DNA from: Gaoshiqia sediminis
Lineage (GTDB): Bacteria > Bacteroidota > Bacteroidia > Bacteroidales > Prolixibacteraceae
NCBI RefSeq assembly: GCF_025907915.1
Contig: NZ_JAPAAF010000010.1
Location: 1-64,000 of the forward strand
DNA: 64,000 nt
Direction: 5' to 3'
The notes beneath the pieces were generated by a model. That model had not been told where the DNA came from and ran no database searches. It saw nothing but the letters and a program-made list of their open reading frames with translations. Positions 8,289-17,400 of the stretch are shown here, one piece after another (within the stretch, counting starts at the first letter, position 1; every line of letters begins with the position of its first letter). Position numbers and translations under genes: made by a program.

Positions 8289-9611
8289 ATGTTTTGGGAA
8301 AAAGAATTTGAAACTCTCCGGCGAAAAGATCTTGAAAAGCTGCAGGTTGACAGGCTGAAAAAGACGATCAATCAAGCCATGGAATCGCCGTTTTACAAAG
8401 AACTGTACGCCGCCAAAGGGATTACAGCCGAACGGATTTCAGATGTGAAGGACATCCGCGAATTACCGTTTACAACCAAGCAGGACCTGCGAAATCATTT
8501 TCCATACGGGTTCCTGACCCAGCCAAAAAAAGAAATCATCCGCCTGCACAGTTCGAGCGGAACAACCGGCAACCCAACCGTGATTTTTCATAACCGGCAC
8601 GACATTGCCAGCTGGGCCAACCTGATGGCCCGCTCACTGTTTTGCGCCGGAATCCGCGACACCGATGTCTTCCAAAATATTTGCGGCTACGGGCTGTTTA
8701 CCGGAGGGCTTGGATTTCAGTACGGCATTGAACGACTGGGCTGCCTCAGCATTCCTGCCGGGGCCGGCAACAGCCTGCGCCAAATCAAGCTAATGCGCGA
8801 CTACGGCACCACGGCTATTCATGCCATTCCCAGCTACCTGGGGCGCCTGTACGAAGTTTTTCAGGCTGAAGGACTGGACCCGCGAAAAGACACCGACCTG
8901 CGTATTTTTGTGATCGGCGCCGAACCGCACACCGAAGAACAACGCCGCCGCATTGAAGAAATGTTTGGTGTAAAAGCTTATAATTCATTCGGTTTATCCG
9001 AAATGAACGGCCCAGGAGTAGCCTTTGAATGTACCGAGCAAGCCGGCTTGCACATTTGGGAAGATGCCTACCTGATTGAAATACTTGATCCGGAAACACT
9101 GGAACCCGTTCCCGATGGCGAGTTTGGTGAGCTGGTGATGACCACCCTCGACCGGCAAGCCATGCCCCTGATCCGCTACCGCACCCGCGATCTCACCCGC
9201 ATTATCCCCGAACCCTGCGCCTGCGGACGCACCCATGCCCGCATCGACCGCATCGCCGGACGCTCCGATGACATGTTCATTATCAAGGGCTGCAATGTTT
9301 TTCCGATGCAGGTGGAAGGCGTGCTGTTGCGCATCCCCGAGGTGGGATCGGATTACCGTATCACGCTGGAAGAAATTAACGGGGCTGATGAAATGATTGT
9401 TGAAGTGGAGGTAAAAAAAGACTGGTTTAACGGCGACATTGCCCGGCTTGAAAAACTGACACGTGTGATAACCAGCCAGATCCGCGACGAAGTACTGGCC
9501 AAACCCATTGTCCGTCTGGTGGAACCTGGCGCCATCCCGAAAGGCAAAGGCAAAGCCGTTCGCGTAATCGATAAACGAAAACAGATCGCCACTCAAATTC
9601 AAACAACCTAA
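8289..9611 (+). CDS. paaK: Phenylacetate--CoA ligase, copy 1
   Basis: ATP-dependent (AMP-forming) arylacetate:CoA ligase of the ANL superfamily; makes phenylacetyl-CoA or a close analogue in the cytosol. HSSSGTTG (residues 87-94) is the AMP-binding loop, FGLSEMNGPG the A5 motif near residue 237, [10 protein letters not shown] the A7/A8 region and RSDDMFIIKGCNVFP the hinge that precedes the small C-terminal domain. At 440 residues it has the normal PaaK length. Followed after 13 bp by an ACT-domain protein, a common pairing. A second, related but distinct copy starts at 11918, so the two may differ in substrate (for instance phenyl-, hydroxyphenyl- or indoleacetate); the sequence does not decide this. 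Confidence 0.93.
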   Translation: MFWEKEFETLRRKDLEKLQVDRLKKTINQAMESPFYKELYAAKGITAERISDVKDIRELPFTTKQDLRNHFPYGFLTQPKKEIIRLHSSSGTTGNPTVIFHNRHDIASWANLMARSLFCAGIRDTDVFQNICGYGLFTGGLGFQYGIERLGCLSIPAGAGNSLRQIKLMRDYGTTAIHAIPSYLGRLYEVFQAEGLDPRKDTDLRIFVIGAEPHTEEQRRRIEEMFGVKAYNSFGLSEMNGPGVAFECTEQAGLHIWEDAYLIEILDPETLEPVPDGEFGELVMTTLDRQAMPLIRYRTRDLTRIIPEPCACGRTHARIDRIAGRSDDMFIIKGCNVFPMQVEGVLLRIPEVGSDYRITLEEINGADEMIVEVEVKKDWFNGDIARLEKLTRVITSQIRDEVLAKPIVRLVEPGAIPKGKGKAVRVIDKRKQIATQIQTT

Positions 9612-9624
9612 AAAACTGCTAACG

Positions 9625-10056
9625 ATGGCTTATCAGGTATCCATTTTTCTTGAAAATAAACCCGGCCATTTTGAACGGGTAACAGGTGTTTTAAAGGCAA
9701 ATGGCATAAACATCCGCTCCATGACACTGACGCATACCGTCAGCGGTTGGGGTATTTTGAACCTGCTGGTCGATCAGCCCGAAAAAGCCTGTGAAGCGCT
9801 GACCAAGGCAGGCTTGTCGGCTGCTTTACGCAAAGTGCTGGCCTTCGGGATGGAAGACCACCCCGGCGGATTGGATGACATTTTAATGAAAGTGTCCCAC
9901 GCGGGGGTAAACATCCTGAATGCTTACGGACGGATTATCAGCAAAAATGAACAAGCGTTGCTGCTCATTGATGTGGACGACTATGATCAGGCGCTGGCTA
10001 CATTGGCCGCCGAAGACCTTTATCCGTTGGAGGATCACCTGGTTTACGGTAATTGA
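9625..10056 (+). CDS. Tandem ACT-domain protein, copy 1
   Basis: A 143-residue protein made of two ACT domains (about residues 3-67 and 72-140). Each begins with the strand-turn pattern seen in amino-acid-binding ACT units: SIFLENKPGHFERVTGVL and GMEDHPGGLDDIL, with the N/D-xPG turn that usually contacts the ligand. It has no catalytic domain, so a sensor role is likely: binding an aromatic amino acid or aryl acid and modulating the ligase encoded just before it. Direct contact with PaaK is inference from gene order, which is repeated at the second paaK-ACT pair (13229-13657). Confidence 0.85.
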   Translation: MAYQVSIFLENKPGHFERVTGVLKANGINIRSMTLTHTVSGWGILNLLVDQPEKACEALTKAGLSAALRKVLAFGMEDHPGGLDDILMKVSHAGVNILNAYGRIISKNEQALLLIDVDDYDQALATLAAEDLYPLEDHLVYGN

Positions 10057-10126
10057 AGAACTGAAATCCAAACAAGATCTGAAGTATATTTCAAATAAAA
10101 CCATAACTAAACTAAAAACGAACACG

Positions 10127-10306
10127 ATGCTTGGAATTGATGACCCCGGAATTTACCTCGGCTATCTGCTGTCTGTCCTGAGTTTGGTGGCCTGCGTCTG
10201 GTACGGCGCTGCCAACTGGAACAAAGGCGCCGAAATCACTGCCGAAGAGCTGAAACGCGACATCGACTGGGAAACCAAAGAAGACCAAATCAACGAAGAA
10301 CTTTAA
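10127..10306 (+). CDS. Small accessory subunit of the SSS symporter
   Basis: A 59-residue protein with one membrane helix (about residues 8-27, IYLGYLLSVLSLVACVWYGA) and an acidic, charged tail (TAEELKRDIDWETKEDQ). Small single-helix proteins of this type are found directly upstream of sodium:solute symporters of certain subfamilies and are thought to assist them. The next gene, 10 bp downstream, is such a symporter. Start chosen at the ATG 10127 because the open frame further upstream overlaps the ACT gene and reads as random sequence. The exact role is unknown. Confidence 0.8.
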   Translation: MLGIDDPGIYLGYLLSVLSLVACVWYGAANWNKGAEITAEELKRDIDWETKEDQINEEL

Positions 10307-10316
10307 GCCTGAACGT

Positions 10317-11903
10317 ATGGACACTTTCACCCTTGGACTTGTAGTTATTGTTTATCTGCTGCTGATCGCCTACTTGGGCTATGTCGGATTCAAAAAAACA
10401 AAAACAGCCAAAGATTATTTATTGGGCGGACGCGAAATCCACCCCTTTGTCATGGCCGTGTCGTACGGCGCCACCTTCATCTCCACATCCGCCATCATCG
10501 GATTTGGCGGGATATCCGGCGTTTACGGCATGGGGCTCATCTGGCTTACCTTTCTGAATATCTTTGTCGGCGTATTTATTGCCTTCATCTTTTTTGGCCG
10601 CCGAACCCGTAAAATGGGACATAACCTGGATGCCCATACCTTTCCCGAATTTATTGGGGCACGATTTCAATCCAAAAGCATCCAGATGCTCATCGGCGCC
10701 ATCATTTTTGTGGCCATGCCACTCTACGCTGCCGTTGTGCTGATTGGTGGCGCACGCTTCATTGAAAGTATTTTTCAGATCGACTTTGGCATTGCGCTCA
10801 CCTTCTTTTCCGTCATCATTGCTGCCTACGTGGTAGCCGGAGGCCTGAAAGGGGTGATGTACACCGATGCCCTGCAAGGCGGGATCATGTTTGTGAGCCT
10901 TTTCTTCCTGTTGTTTATGACCTATATTAAACTAGGCGGAGTTTCGGGCGCCCACGAAGCACTCACCAACATGGCCAACCTCGTTCCCGAAAGCCTGCAC
11001 CAGCAAGGGCACCACGGCTGGACCGTATTTCCAAGCCTGGGATCGGCCTGGTGGTGGATCCTGACAACAAACATCATCCTGGGTGTTGGCATTGGCGTAT
11101 TGGCCCAGCCCCAGCTGGTGGTCCGGTTTATGACCGTAAAAAGTAACCGTGAATTGAACCGTGCGGTGTTGATTGGCGGCATTTTCATTTTTGTGGTAAC
11201 CGGATTTATTTATACCGTTGGTTCACTCTCTAACTTATATTTCTACCGCGAAAGTGGACAATTGGCCATCGAAGTTGCCAAAGGGAATGTCGACCTGATT
11301 ATTCCGGAGTTCCTGAACGCAGCCATGCCCGAATGGTTTGTTTACCTGTTTATGCTGTCGTTATTATCAGCCGGGATGTCAACTTTAAGTTCACAGTTCC
11401 ACACGATGGGGACTTCCATTGGTCGCGATTTGTTTGAAAACCTATTCCCCCAAAAAAACAGGAACAGTATGCTGATCACCCGGATCGGGATCATTTTTGC
11501 TATTCTGATCAGCATCATCATCGGGTACAAACTGCCCGTTGGCATTGTAGCACGCGGTACCGCCATCTTTTTTGGCGTGTGCGCAGCAGCTTTTCTGCCA
11601 GCCTATTTTGCCGGACTGTATTGGAAAGGCGCCACAAAATCAGGTGTAAAATGGAGTATCTGGATTGGCTTACTGGTGAGCGTGTTCATGCTCGTGTTCA
11701 TGCACCAGAAAGAATCGCAGCCCCTTGGAATTTGTCAAGCCTTATTTGGAAAAGATATGCTTTTTGAGCAATTTCCCTGGGCCATTATCGATCCCATTGT
11801 GATTGCCCTGCCCGTTTCTGCATTGGTGCTGATCGGCGTAAGTATTTTTACACCAAAAATGGATTCAGAACATTTGGATGCCTGCCACGAAGGGGTCCGT
11901 TAA
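10317..11903 (+). CDS. Sodium:solute symporter family protein (SSS)
   Basis: Sodium-coupled inner-membrane transporter, 528 residues with about 13 hydrophobic segments in the LeuT-like SSS arrangement. [15 protein letters not shown] (about residues 33-47) and [17 protein letters not shown] (49-65) form the first conserved block; [18 protein letters not shown] (around 173-190) is the family signature. [18 protein letters not shown] near residue 352 corresponds to the sodium-site helix. Members carry monocarboxylates, amino acids, sugars or vitamins, and similarity alone does not fix the substrate. Placed between two arylacetate-CoA ligases, it most likely imports an aromatic or short carboxylate. 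It works with the small protein encoded just upstream. Confidence 0.92.
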   Translation: MDTFTLGLVVIVYLLLIAYLGYVGFKKTKTAKDYLLGGREIHPFVMAVSYGATFISTSAIIGFGGISGVYGMGLIWLTFLNIFVGVFIAFIFFGRRTRKMGHNLDAHTFPEFIGARFQSKSIQMLIGAIIFVAMPLYAAVVLIGGARFIESIFQIDFGIALTFFSVIIAAYVVAGGLKGVMYTDALQGGIMFVSLFFLLFMTYIKLGGVSGAHEALTNMANLVPESLHQQGHHGWTVFPSLGSAWWWILTTNIILGVGIGVLAQPQLVVRFMTVKSNRELNRAVLIGGIFIFVVTGFIYTVGSLSNLYFYRESGQLAIEVAKGNVDLIIPEFLNAAMPEWFVYLFMLSLLSAGMSTLSSQFHTMGTSIGRDLFENLFPQKNRNSMLITRIGIIFAILISIIIGYKLPVGIVARGTAIFFGVCAAAFLPAYFAGLYWKGATKSGVKWSIWIGLLVSVFMLVFMHQKESQPLGICQALFGKDMLFEQFPWAIIDPIVIALPVSALVLIGVSIFTPKMDSEHLDACHEGVR

Positions 11904-11917
11904 AAAATAGTACCGTT

Positions 11918-13216
11918 ATGATTTGGAACGAAAAAATTGAATGCGCCGAACGTGAAGAGATGAAAGCCATCCAATCGGAACGGCTCCGCGAAACCGTTCA
12001 GCGGATTTACCACAAAGTGCCTGCATACCGTAAAAAAATGCAGGAAGTTGGGCTGGTACCGGCCGATATCCGCTCGGTGGACGATTTGCACAAATTACCC
12101 TTTACCACCAAACAAGATTTGCGCGATAACTACCCGTTCGGCATGTTTACCGTGCCCATGAGCGAGATTGTCCGTATCCACGCCTCATCGGGCACTACCG
12201 GAAAACCGACAGTTGTTGGTTATACCCGTAAAGACCTGAACAGCTGGTCGGAAGTGGTTACCCGCTCGTTGTGTATGGCAGGGGTACACCAAAACGATAT
12301 CGTCCAGGTAGCCTATGGCTACGGCTTGTTCACAGGCGGTTTGGGCTTGCATTACGGGTGTGAAAACCTCGGAGCATCGGTTATCCCCATCTCGGGCGGA
12401 AACACCCAGAAACAGCTTCAGTTGATGGAAGATTTTGGCACCACCGTGGTAGCTTGCACCCCTTCCTACTCGCTTTATTTGGCTGAAGCCATGAAAGATG
12501 CCGGCATAAAAAAAGAAGATCTAAAACTGCGCGTAGGCATTTTTGGCGCCGAACCCTGGACCGAGAACATGCGAAAAGAAATTGAGACCCAACTGGGACT
12601 GAAAGCCATCGACATTTACGGGCTGAGCGAAATCATCGGACCGGGCGTTTCGTGCGAGTGCGAACACCAATGCGGCATGCACATCAACGAAGATCACTTC
12701 ATCCCCGAAATTATTAACCCGGAAACCTTGGAGCCGATGCCGGCCGGAGAAATCGGAGAACTGGTGTTCACCACGGTTACCAAAGAAGGCATCCCGCTGA
12801 TCCGTTACCGCACCCGCGACCTGACGCGCCTGATTTACGACAAATGCGAATGCGGCAGAACCCTCGTACGCATGGAAAAATGCAAGGGCCGTAGCGACGA
12901 TATGCTCATCATCCGCGGGGTGAATGTGTTCCCATCGCAAATAGAAAGTGTGTTGCTGGAAATGAGCGAAACCGAACCCCACTACCTGCTGATCGTAGAA
13001 CGGGAAGGAAACCTGGATACCCTGAACCTGATGGTAGAAGTGCAGGAACAATTCTTCTCCGACGAGATAAAACAACTGGAATCGCTCCGAAAGAAAATTA
13101 CTCACAACATCCAGAGCACGCTGGGTATTTCGGTAAATGTAAAACTGGTTGAGCCCAAAACCATCGAGCGTACGGCCGGAAAAGCCAAACGTGTTATCGA
13201 TAACCGCAAATTATAG
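11918..13216 (+). CDS. paaK: Phenylacetate--CoA ligase, copy 2
   Basis: Second AMP-forming arylacetate:CoA ligase, 432 residues. [11 protein letters not shown] (residues 87-97) is the nucleotide loop, [11 protein letters not shown] the A5 motif, [10 protein letters not shown] and [15 protein letters not shown] the C-terminal motifs. It keeps the same layout as copy 1 but differs throughout, so this is an old duplication or independent acquisition rather than a recent copy. It includes a cysteine-rich [10 protein letters not shown] stretch after A5, as many PaaK enzymes do. Followed after 12 bp by its own ACT protein, with AGGAGG before that gene. Substrate preference relative to copy 1 is not visible. 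Confidence 0.93.
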   Translation: MIWNEKIECAEREEMKAIQSERLRETVQRIYHKVPAYRKKMQEVGLVPADIRSVDDLHKLPFTTKQDLRDNYPFGMFTVPMSEIVRIHASSGTTGKPTVVGYTRKDLNSWSEVVTRSLCMAGVHQNDIVQVAYGYGLFTGGLGLHYGCENLGASVIPISGGNTQKQLQLMEDFGTTVVACTPSYSLYLAEAMKDAGIKKEDLKLRVGIFGAEPWTENMRKEIETQLGLKAIDIYGLSEIIGPGVSCECEHQCGMHINEDHFIPEIINPETLEPMPAGEIGELVFTTVTKEGIPLIRYRTRDLTRLIYDKCECGRTLVRMEKCKGRSDDMLIIRGVNVFPSQIESVLLEMSETEPHYLLIVEREGNLDTLNLMVEVQEQFFSDEIKQLESLRKKITHNIQSTLGISVNVKLVEPKTIERTAGKAKRVIDNRKL

Positions 13217-13228
13217 GAGGACAAAAAT

Positions 13229-13657
13229 ATGATCATCAAACAACTATCGGTCTTTTTGGAAAACAAAACCGGACGGTTAAACGAGGTTGCCGGAATTTTG
13301 GGAGATGCCGGCATCAATATGTCGGCTTTCAGTGTGGCCGACACCTCCGAGTTTGGCATTTTGCGCCTGATCGTTTCAGATCCCGACCGGGCCTTGCAGG
13401 AACTGAAATCCGCCGGGTTTGCCGTCCGGCTCACCGAAGTGGTATGCCTCAGCAGCCCAAACGAACCCGGCGCATTGGCCCGGGCGCTGAATATCTTGTC
13501 GTCCGAAGGGGTTTTCATCGAGTACCTGTATGCCTATTCCATGGACAACAAATCGGCCAATATCGTACTGAAACCCGAAAACATTCAAAAGTGCATCCAG
13601 GTATTGCAGGATCACAAAATGGAATTGGTGAAAGCCAGCGACTTGTATAAGCTTTAA
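13229..13657 (+). CDS. Tandem ACT-domain protein, copy 2
   Basis: Paralogue of the ACT protein at 9625, 142 residues with two ACT units (about 5-65 and 70-140). VFLENKTGRLNEVAGIL and SSPNEPGALARALNIL show the ligand-turn pattern twice. A strong ribosome site (AGGAGG, 13215-13220) precedes the start and overlaps the end of paaK copy 2, so the two are translated together. Likely an amino-acid-responsive partner of the ligase. A terminator-like hairpin lies 176 bp downstream, before pheA. Confidence 0.85.
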   Translation: MIIKQLSVFLENKTGRLNEVAGILGDAGINMSAFSVADTSEFGILRLIVSDPDRALQELKSAGFAVRLTEVVCLSSPNEPGALARALNILSSEGVFIEYLYAYSMDNKSANIVLKPENIQKCIQVLQDHKMELVKASDLYKL

Positions 13658-13832
13658 GAAATAACGGAATAAAAAGTTTTATCCTTATGCCGGGGGCCGG
13701 TCCAGTCCTTCTGAAAAATGAAAAAGAACTGGAAACAGTCTCCGAAAACACCGGAAAGACTTGTCTTTTTGTTAATTTTCACCGGATGAATGTCTGACAG
13801 ACAACCATACAGGCTGATTTTTGCGTAAATTG

Positions 13833-13858
13833 TCCCGGGTTTATCCCCCGGGATTTTT
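13833..13858 (+). terminator. Terminator or attenuator just upstream of pheA
   Basis: Arms TCCCGGG / CCCGGGA around a 7-base loop, followed by TTTTTA, a good intrinsic terminator. It ends only about 18 bases before the pheA start codon, leaving no space for a promoter between, so pheA must be read through this hairpin. That makes an attenuator at least as likely as a plain terminator of the paaK operon. The short perfect palindrome TGTCTGACAGACA lies at 13791-13803 in the same leader. Confidence 0.65.
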
Positions 13859-13875
13859 AATTAGTTTAAAAAGGT

Positions 13876-14715
13876 ATGAAGAAAATTGCTATACAAGGAA
13901 TTGCAGGTTCCTTTCACGAAGATGCTGCGCGAAAATATTTTGGTGACGAAGAAATTGAAGTGGTGGAATGCCGTTCCTTTCAAAGCGTTTGCGAGCTGAT
14001 TGATGCTGACAAAGTGAGCATCGCTGTTATGGCCATCGAAAATTCCATCGCCGGGAGCATTCTTCAGAACTACTCGCTGATCCGCGACTACCACCTGCGC
14101 GTCATTGGCGAAACGTACATCCACATTCAGATGAACTTGATGATGTTGCCAGGCGGAAAAAAAGAAGACATCAAAACCATCTACTCGCACCCGGTGGCCA
14201 TTCGCCAGTGCGTGGAATATATCGAGAAATACTTCCCCAATGCAAAAATTGTGGAAAACCAAGACACCGCCAAATCGGGCAAACTGCTGGTAGAAGAAAA
14301 CCTGCGCGATGCCGCTGCTATTGGCAACCTGCGCACTGCCGAAATTTACGGACTGGAAGTGCTCGAAACCGGCATTGAATCGAACAAGAAAAACTACACC
14401 CGCTTTTGGATCCTCTCCAAACACGCCAACCAACATGTAAAAACCAACAAGGCATCGCTTTGTTTCGAAGTTGGGCATTATTACGGCGCGCTGGCACGGG
14501 TGCTGAATATTTTTGCCGACAATAAAATCAACCTCAACAAAATTCAGTCGGTGCCCATTGTTGGCAAACCAAACGAATACACCATGCACGTGGATGTTGA
14601 ATACGATTCGGAAGAAAATTATGAAAAAGCCATCCACCTGGTCTTGAAAAATGTCTCCAGTTTATCTATTTTAGGCGAATATGTTCGCGGAGAACTAGAA
14701 ATCAGTAATCAGTAA
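13876..14715 (+). CDS. pheA: Prephenate dehydratase
   Basis: Monofunctional prephenate dehydratase (279 residues): converts prephenate to phenylpyruvate, the last step before transamination to phenylalanine. IQGIAGSFHEDAA opens the catalytic domain; IENSIAGSI (about residues 55-63) and NYTRFWILS (about 174-182) are the conserved catalytic stretches, the threonine of NYTRF being the key residue of the family. A regulatory ACT domain follows (about 195-272); its usual ESRP ligand motif is replaced by KIQSVP, so feedback binding may be altered. No chorismate mutase domain is fused. It opens a block (pheA-fld-aminotransferase) that makes and uses aryl-pyruvates, downstream of a hairpin that may attenuate it. 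Confidence 0.95.
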   Translation: MKKIAIQGIAGSFHEDAARKYFGDEEIEVVECRSFQSVCELIDADKVSIAVMAIENSIAGSILQNYSLIRDYHLRVIGETYIHIQMNLMMLPGGKKEDIKTIYSHPVAIRQCVEYIEKYFPNAKIVENQDTAKSGKLLVEENLRDAAAIGNLRTAEIYGLEVLETGIESNKKNYTRFWILSKHANQHVKTNKASLCFEVGHYYGALARVLNIFADNKINLNKIQSVPIVGKPNEYTMHVDVEYDSEENYEKAIHLVLKNVSSLSILGEYVRGELEISNQ

Positions 14716-14726
14716 AACATAAGAGA

Positions 14727-15257
14727 ATGAGCAAAATTGGATTGTTTTTCGGCCCGGAAAAAGGGTCAGTCCACCGGGTGGCAGAAAAAGTGAAGGCGGC
14801 GATCGGCGCCGAGTTGGTCGAGTTGGTGTCGGTAAACCATGCCAGTGCTGCCGACCTTGAAAAGTATGATAAAATCATTTTCGGGATTTCAACTGTTGGC
14901 AAAGAAACCTGGGACTCGGAATATTCAAACACCGATTGGGCCAAATTTTTCCCCGAAGTAAGCAAAGTGGATTACTCCAATAAAACCATCGCCATTTTTG
15001 GCCTGGGCGATCACATCACCTACCCCGGCCATTTTGTAAATGCCATGGGCGTGTTGGCCCGCGAAATCCGCAAGGGGAATGCAAACGTCAACATCGTCGG
15101 GCAAGTTGATCCGTCGGGTTATGAATTTGAAGGCTCGGAAGCGCTGGTGGACGGAAAATTTATTGGCCTGCCCCTAGACGAAGATTTTGAGCCCGAACTG
15201 ACCGACGAACGTGTAACCAGGTGGATAAACTCCATCAAGGCTGATTTTGGCATTTGA
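14727..15257 (+). CDS. fld: Flavodoxin
   Basis: Long-chain flavodoxin of 176 residues, a soluble FMN electron carrier. The Rossmann-like fold begins KIGLFFGPEKGSVHRVAEKV; the phosphate loop PEKGSV departs from the usual SxTGNT, so FMN-phosphate contacts differ from the textbook form. IFGISTVGKETWDSEYS (about residues 52-68) and FGLGDHITYPGHFVNAMG (about 92-109) are the isoalloxazine loops. It is 11 bp after pheA and three genes before a ferredoxin-dependent oxidoreductase, so a likely role is to supply or accept low-potential electrons for that enzyme, perhaps replacing ferredoxin under iron shortage. That partnership is inferred from position. Confidence 0.88.
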   Translation: MSKIGLFFGPEKGSVHRVAEKVKAAIGAELVELVSVNHASAADLEKYDKIIFGISTVGKETWDSEYSNTDWAKFFPEVSKVDYSNKTIAIFGLGDHITYPGHFVNAMGVLAREIRKGNANVNIVGQVDPSGYEFEGSEALVDGKFIGLPLDEDFEPELTDERVTRWINSIKADFGI

Positions 15258-15453
15258 AAACATGATAAAATTCAGCGCACACAAAACGACTGAATTTCTG
15301 TTGATTTCATTTCATTACTCCAATAAAAAAATCAAATTAATCCTTTACGATTGAAAGTATTTCCGATTTATAAAACCTGCTAAGAAAAAGCTCTGGCATA
15401 TTTGATAAATCGGGAATACTTTGCTTTTTTTAAAGAGATTTTCATTCGCTAAC

Positions 15454-16767
15454 ATGAAAAATACACCCATAAACCAGGAATTGGTAACCAAAAATTTATC
15501 ACGTCTTCGAATCGAAGATGTTGGCCAAGCATCCATCCGCGAAATTGTTGCGCTGGTTAATTTAATTGAAGCCGAAAGTCCCGAGAAATTCATCCGCATG
15601 GAGATGGGCGTTCCCGGCTTGCCTCCAGCCCAAGTTGGTGTGGAAGCCGAAATTGAGGCCCTGAAATCGGGCGTGGCCTCCATCTACCCGATGATCGATG
15701 GCATAAAAGAAGTCAAGCAGGAAGCTTCGCGCTTTGTCAAACTATTTATGGATGTTGACGTTGCACCTGCGGGTTGTGTGCCCACGGTCGGGTCCATGCA
15801 GGGTACGTATTCGGCCTTGCTGGTGGCCTCCAACCTGGATGTAAAAAAAGACACCGTGCTGTTTATCGATCCCGGGTTTCCGGTACAAAAACAGCAAATG
15901 ATGGTGATGGGCTGCAAATACGAAAGCTTCGACATCTTCAACTTCCGCGGAGAAAAACTTCGCGAAAAATTGGAAAGCATTCTCAGCAAAGGGCACATCA
16001 ATTCGGTGATTTATTCCAACCCCAATAACCCGAGTTGGATTTGCTTCACCGAAGAAGAACTGCAAATTATTGGCGAACTGGCCAACAAATACGACATCGT
16101 GGTGATGGAAGACCTGGCGTATTTTGCCATGGATTTCCGCAAAGACCTGTTCTCGCCCGGACGCCCACCCTACCAGCCAACTGTGGCGCGCTACACCAAC
16201 AACTATGTCCTGTTCATTTCCAGCTCAAAAATATTTTCGTATGCCGGACAACGCATTGGGATCATGGTTATTTCTGACGCCCTGTACAACCGCGACTACG
16301 AAAACCTGAAAACCCGCTTTCAGAGTAATAGTTTTGGCAACACCATCACCCTGCGGGTATTGTACGCTATCTCGTCGGGTACCAGCCATTCGGCGCAATA
16401 CGCCTTGGCAGCCATGTTTAAAGCGGCCAACGACGGGCGCTTCAACTTTGTAGAAGAAGTGAAGGAGTATGGTGAAAAAGCCAAAATCATGAAACGCCTG
16501 TTCCTCGAAAATGGATTTACCATCGTATATGAAAAAGATGGCGACGAACCTATTGCCGACGGTTTTTACTTCACCATTGGCTATCCGGGCATGACGGGTG
16601 GCGAACTGCTGAACAAGTTGCTATTTTACGGCATCAGCGCTATCACCCTGAAAAATACGGGCAGCGAGCTGGAAGGATTGCGCGCATGCGTATCGCACGT
16701 AAAACGCAGCCAGTTTGACGATTTGGAAAGGCGGCTGAAACAATTTCATGCTGACTTTCCCGCTTAA
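15454..16767 (+). CDS. PLP-dependent aminotransferase, class I/II
   Basis: Fold-type I aminotransferase of 437 residues. YSNPNNPSW marks the PLP-contacting loop, VVMEDLAYF holds the conserved aspartate, and SSSKIFSYAGQRIG carries the Schiff-base lysine K259 and the downstream arginine/glycine region. It is closest in style to the Bacteroidota aromatic/branched aminotransferases found next to pheA. In this context it probably interconverts phenylpyruvate (or other aryl-pyruvates) and the amino acid. Start taken at 15454; a non-ATG start at 15421 would only add residues of low family character. About 200 bp separates it from flavodoxin, and 18 bp from the CRP/FNR gene that follows. Confidence 0.88.
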   Translation: MKNTPINQELVTKNLSRLRIEDVGQASIREIVALVNLIEAESPEKFIRMEMGVPGLPPAQVGVEAEIEALKSGVASIYPMIDGIKEVKQEASRFVKLFMDVDVAPAGCVPTVGSMQGTYSALLVASNLDVKKDTVLFIDPGFPVQKQQMMVMGCKYESFDIFNFRGEKLREKLESILSKGHINSVIYSNPNNPSWICFTEEELQIIGELANKYDIVVMEDLAYFAMDFRKDLFSPGRPPYQPTVARYTNNYVLFISSSKIFSYAGQRIGIMVISDALYNRDYENLKTRFQSNSFGNTITLRVLYAISSGTSHSAQYALAAMFKAANDGRFNFVEEVKEYGEKAKIMKRLFLENGFTIVYEKDGDEPIADGFYFTIGYPGMTGGELLNKLLFYGISAITLKNTGSELEGLRACVSHVKRSQFDDLERRLKQFHADFPA

Positions 16768-16785
16768 CTTTCGAACAAAAGAAGC

Positions 16786-17352
16786 ATGAGTATAAACGGA
16801 CTCGCCACAGGATATAGCCAAACACTTGAGCAATTGAAGGATTTCTTTTCCACACGACAACCCATTGTGTTGAAAAAAGGGGAAACCTTTGTAAACTATG
16901 GCGAGCAGAACCGGAAATTGGCTCTTTTACTGAAAGGGCTTTTGTACGCCACCTACACGGCTGAAAACGGTCAGGAATGGATCTCCCGCTTCTATTACAC
17001 ACCCGACAATTGTATTGTGAGCAGTCACGAAACATTTATGACCGGGCGAAAGTCGTGCGAGGCCATCCGGGCATACGAAGATTCGGAACTGATTTGCATT
17101 GAACGGGCCGAGTACGATGCCTTGCTCGATAGTCACCCGCAACTGGAGCGCATGGTGCGCATCATGGCCGAAGAAAGTTACGTACAAGCATTGAACCGGA
17201 TCCATACCCTGCAATCGCTTTCGGCCTCGCAACGGGTGAAAAAATTTGTGAAGGAACATGCCGAAATTGTGTCGCGGGTACAACGCCAGCATGTGGCCTC
17301 GTACCTGGGCATCCACCGGAACATCTTCACCCGTATCCTGAACAAGCTGTGA
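16786..17352 (+). CDS. CRP/FNR-family transcriptional regulator
   Basis: A 188-residue regulator with an N-terminal cyclic-nucleotide-type beta-roll (about residues 15-120) and a short C-terminal helix-turn-helix (about 150-188, RQHVASYLGIHRNIFTRIL). There is no FNR cysteine cluster at the N-terminus, so it does not sense oxygen by the classical [4Fe-4S] centre; the ligand is unknown. Co-oriented with the aminotransferase (18 bp) and directly upstream of the oxidoreductase operon. A palindrome with the half-sites expected of this family begins only 5 bp after its stop codon, in front of the ferredoxin gene, so local activation of that operon is likely. Confidence 0.88.
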   Translation: MSINGLATGYSQTLEQLKDFFSTRQPIVLKKGETFVNYGEQNRKLALLLKGLLYATYTAENGQEWISRFYYTPDNCIVSSHETFMTGRKSCEAIRAYEDSELICIERAEYDALLDSHPQLERMVRIMAEESYVQALNRIHTLQSLSASQRVKKFVKEHAEIVSRVQRQHVASYLGIHRNIFTRILNKL

Positions 17353-17354
17353 TT

Positions 17355-17372
17355 TCGCAACATTTGTTGCAA
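17355..17372 (+). promoter_or_regulatory. CRP/FNR-like operator before the oxidoreductase operon
   Basis: TCGCAACATTTGTTGCAA contains the perfect inverted repeat GCAACA-TT-TGTTGC (17357-17370). Read in half-sites it is close to the nrf palindrome at 6613-6630 (TTGYAA-N6-TTRCAA). Its centre lies 33 bp upstream of the centre of a -7 box at 17393-17400, the same spacing as at nrf, which is class II activator geometry. Confidence 0.55.
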
Positions 17373-17392
17373 GCCAGCTTTTCGGATTGGAA

Positions 17393-17400
17393 TAGTTTTG
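17393..17400 (+). promoter_or_regulatory. -7 box of the ferredoxin/oxidoreductase operon
   Basis: TAGTTTTG matches the Bacteroidota -7 consensus TAnnTTTG exactly. Transcription would begin near 17404, giving a leader of about 115 bases before the ferredoxin gene. No clear -33 TTG was found at the usual distance, which fits an activator-dependent promoter. Confidence 0.5.

Noticed and set aside
13718-13828. Phe leader peptide for classical attenuation of pheA
   Set aside because: The two short frames contain only one to two Phe codons each and no run of them, so ribosome-stalling attenuation is not supported, although the hairpin itself is kept.
15397-15404. Possible promoter CATATTTG before the aminotransferase gene
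   Set aside because: One base off the -7 consensus and without a -33 partner, so not counted as a feature.
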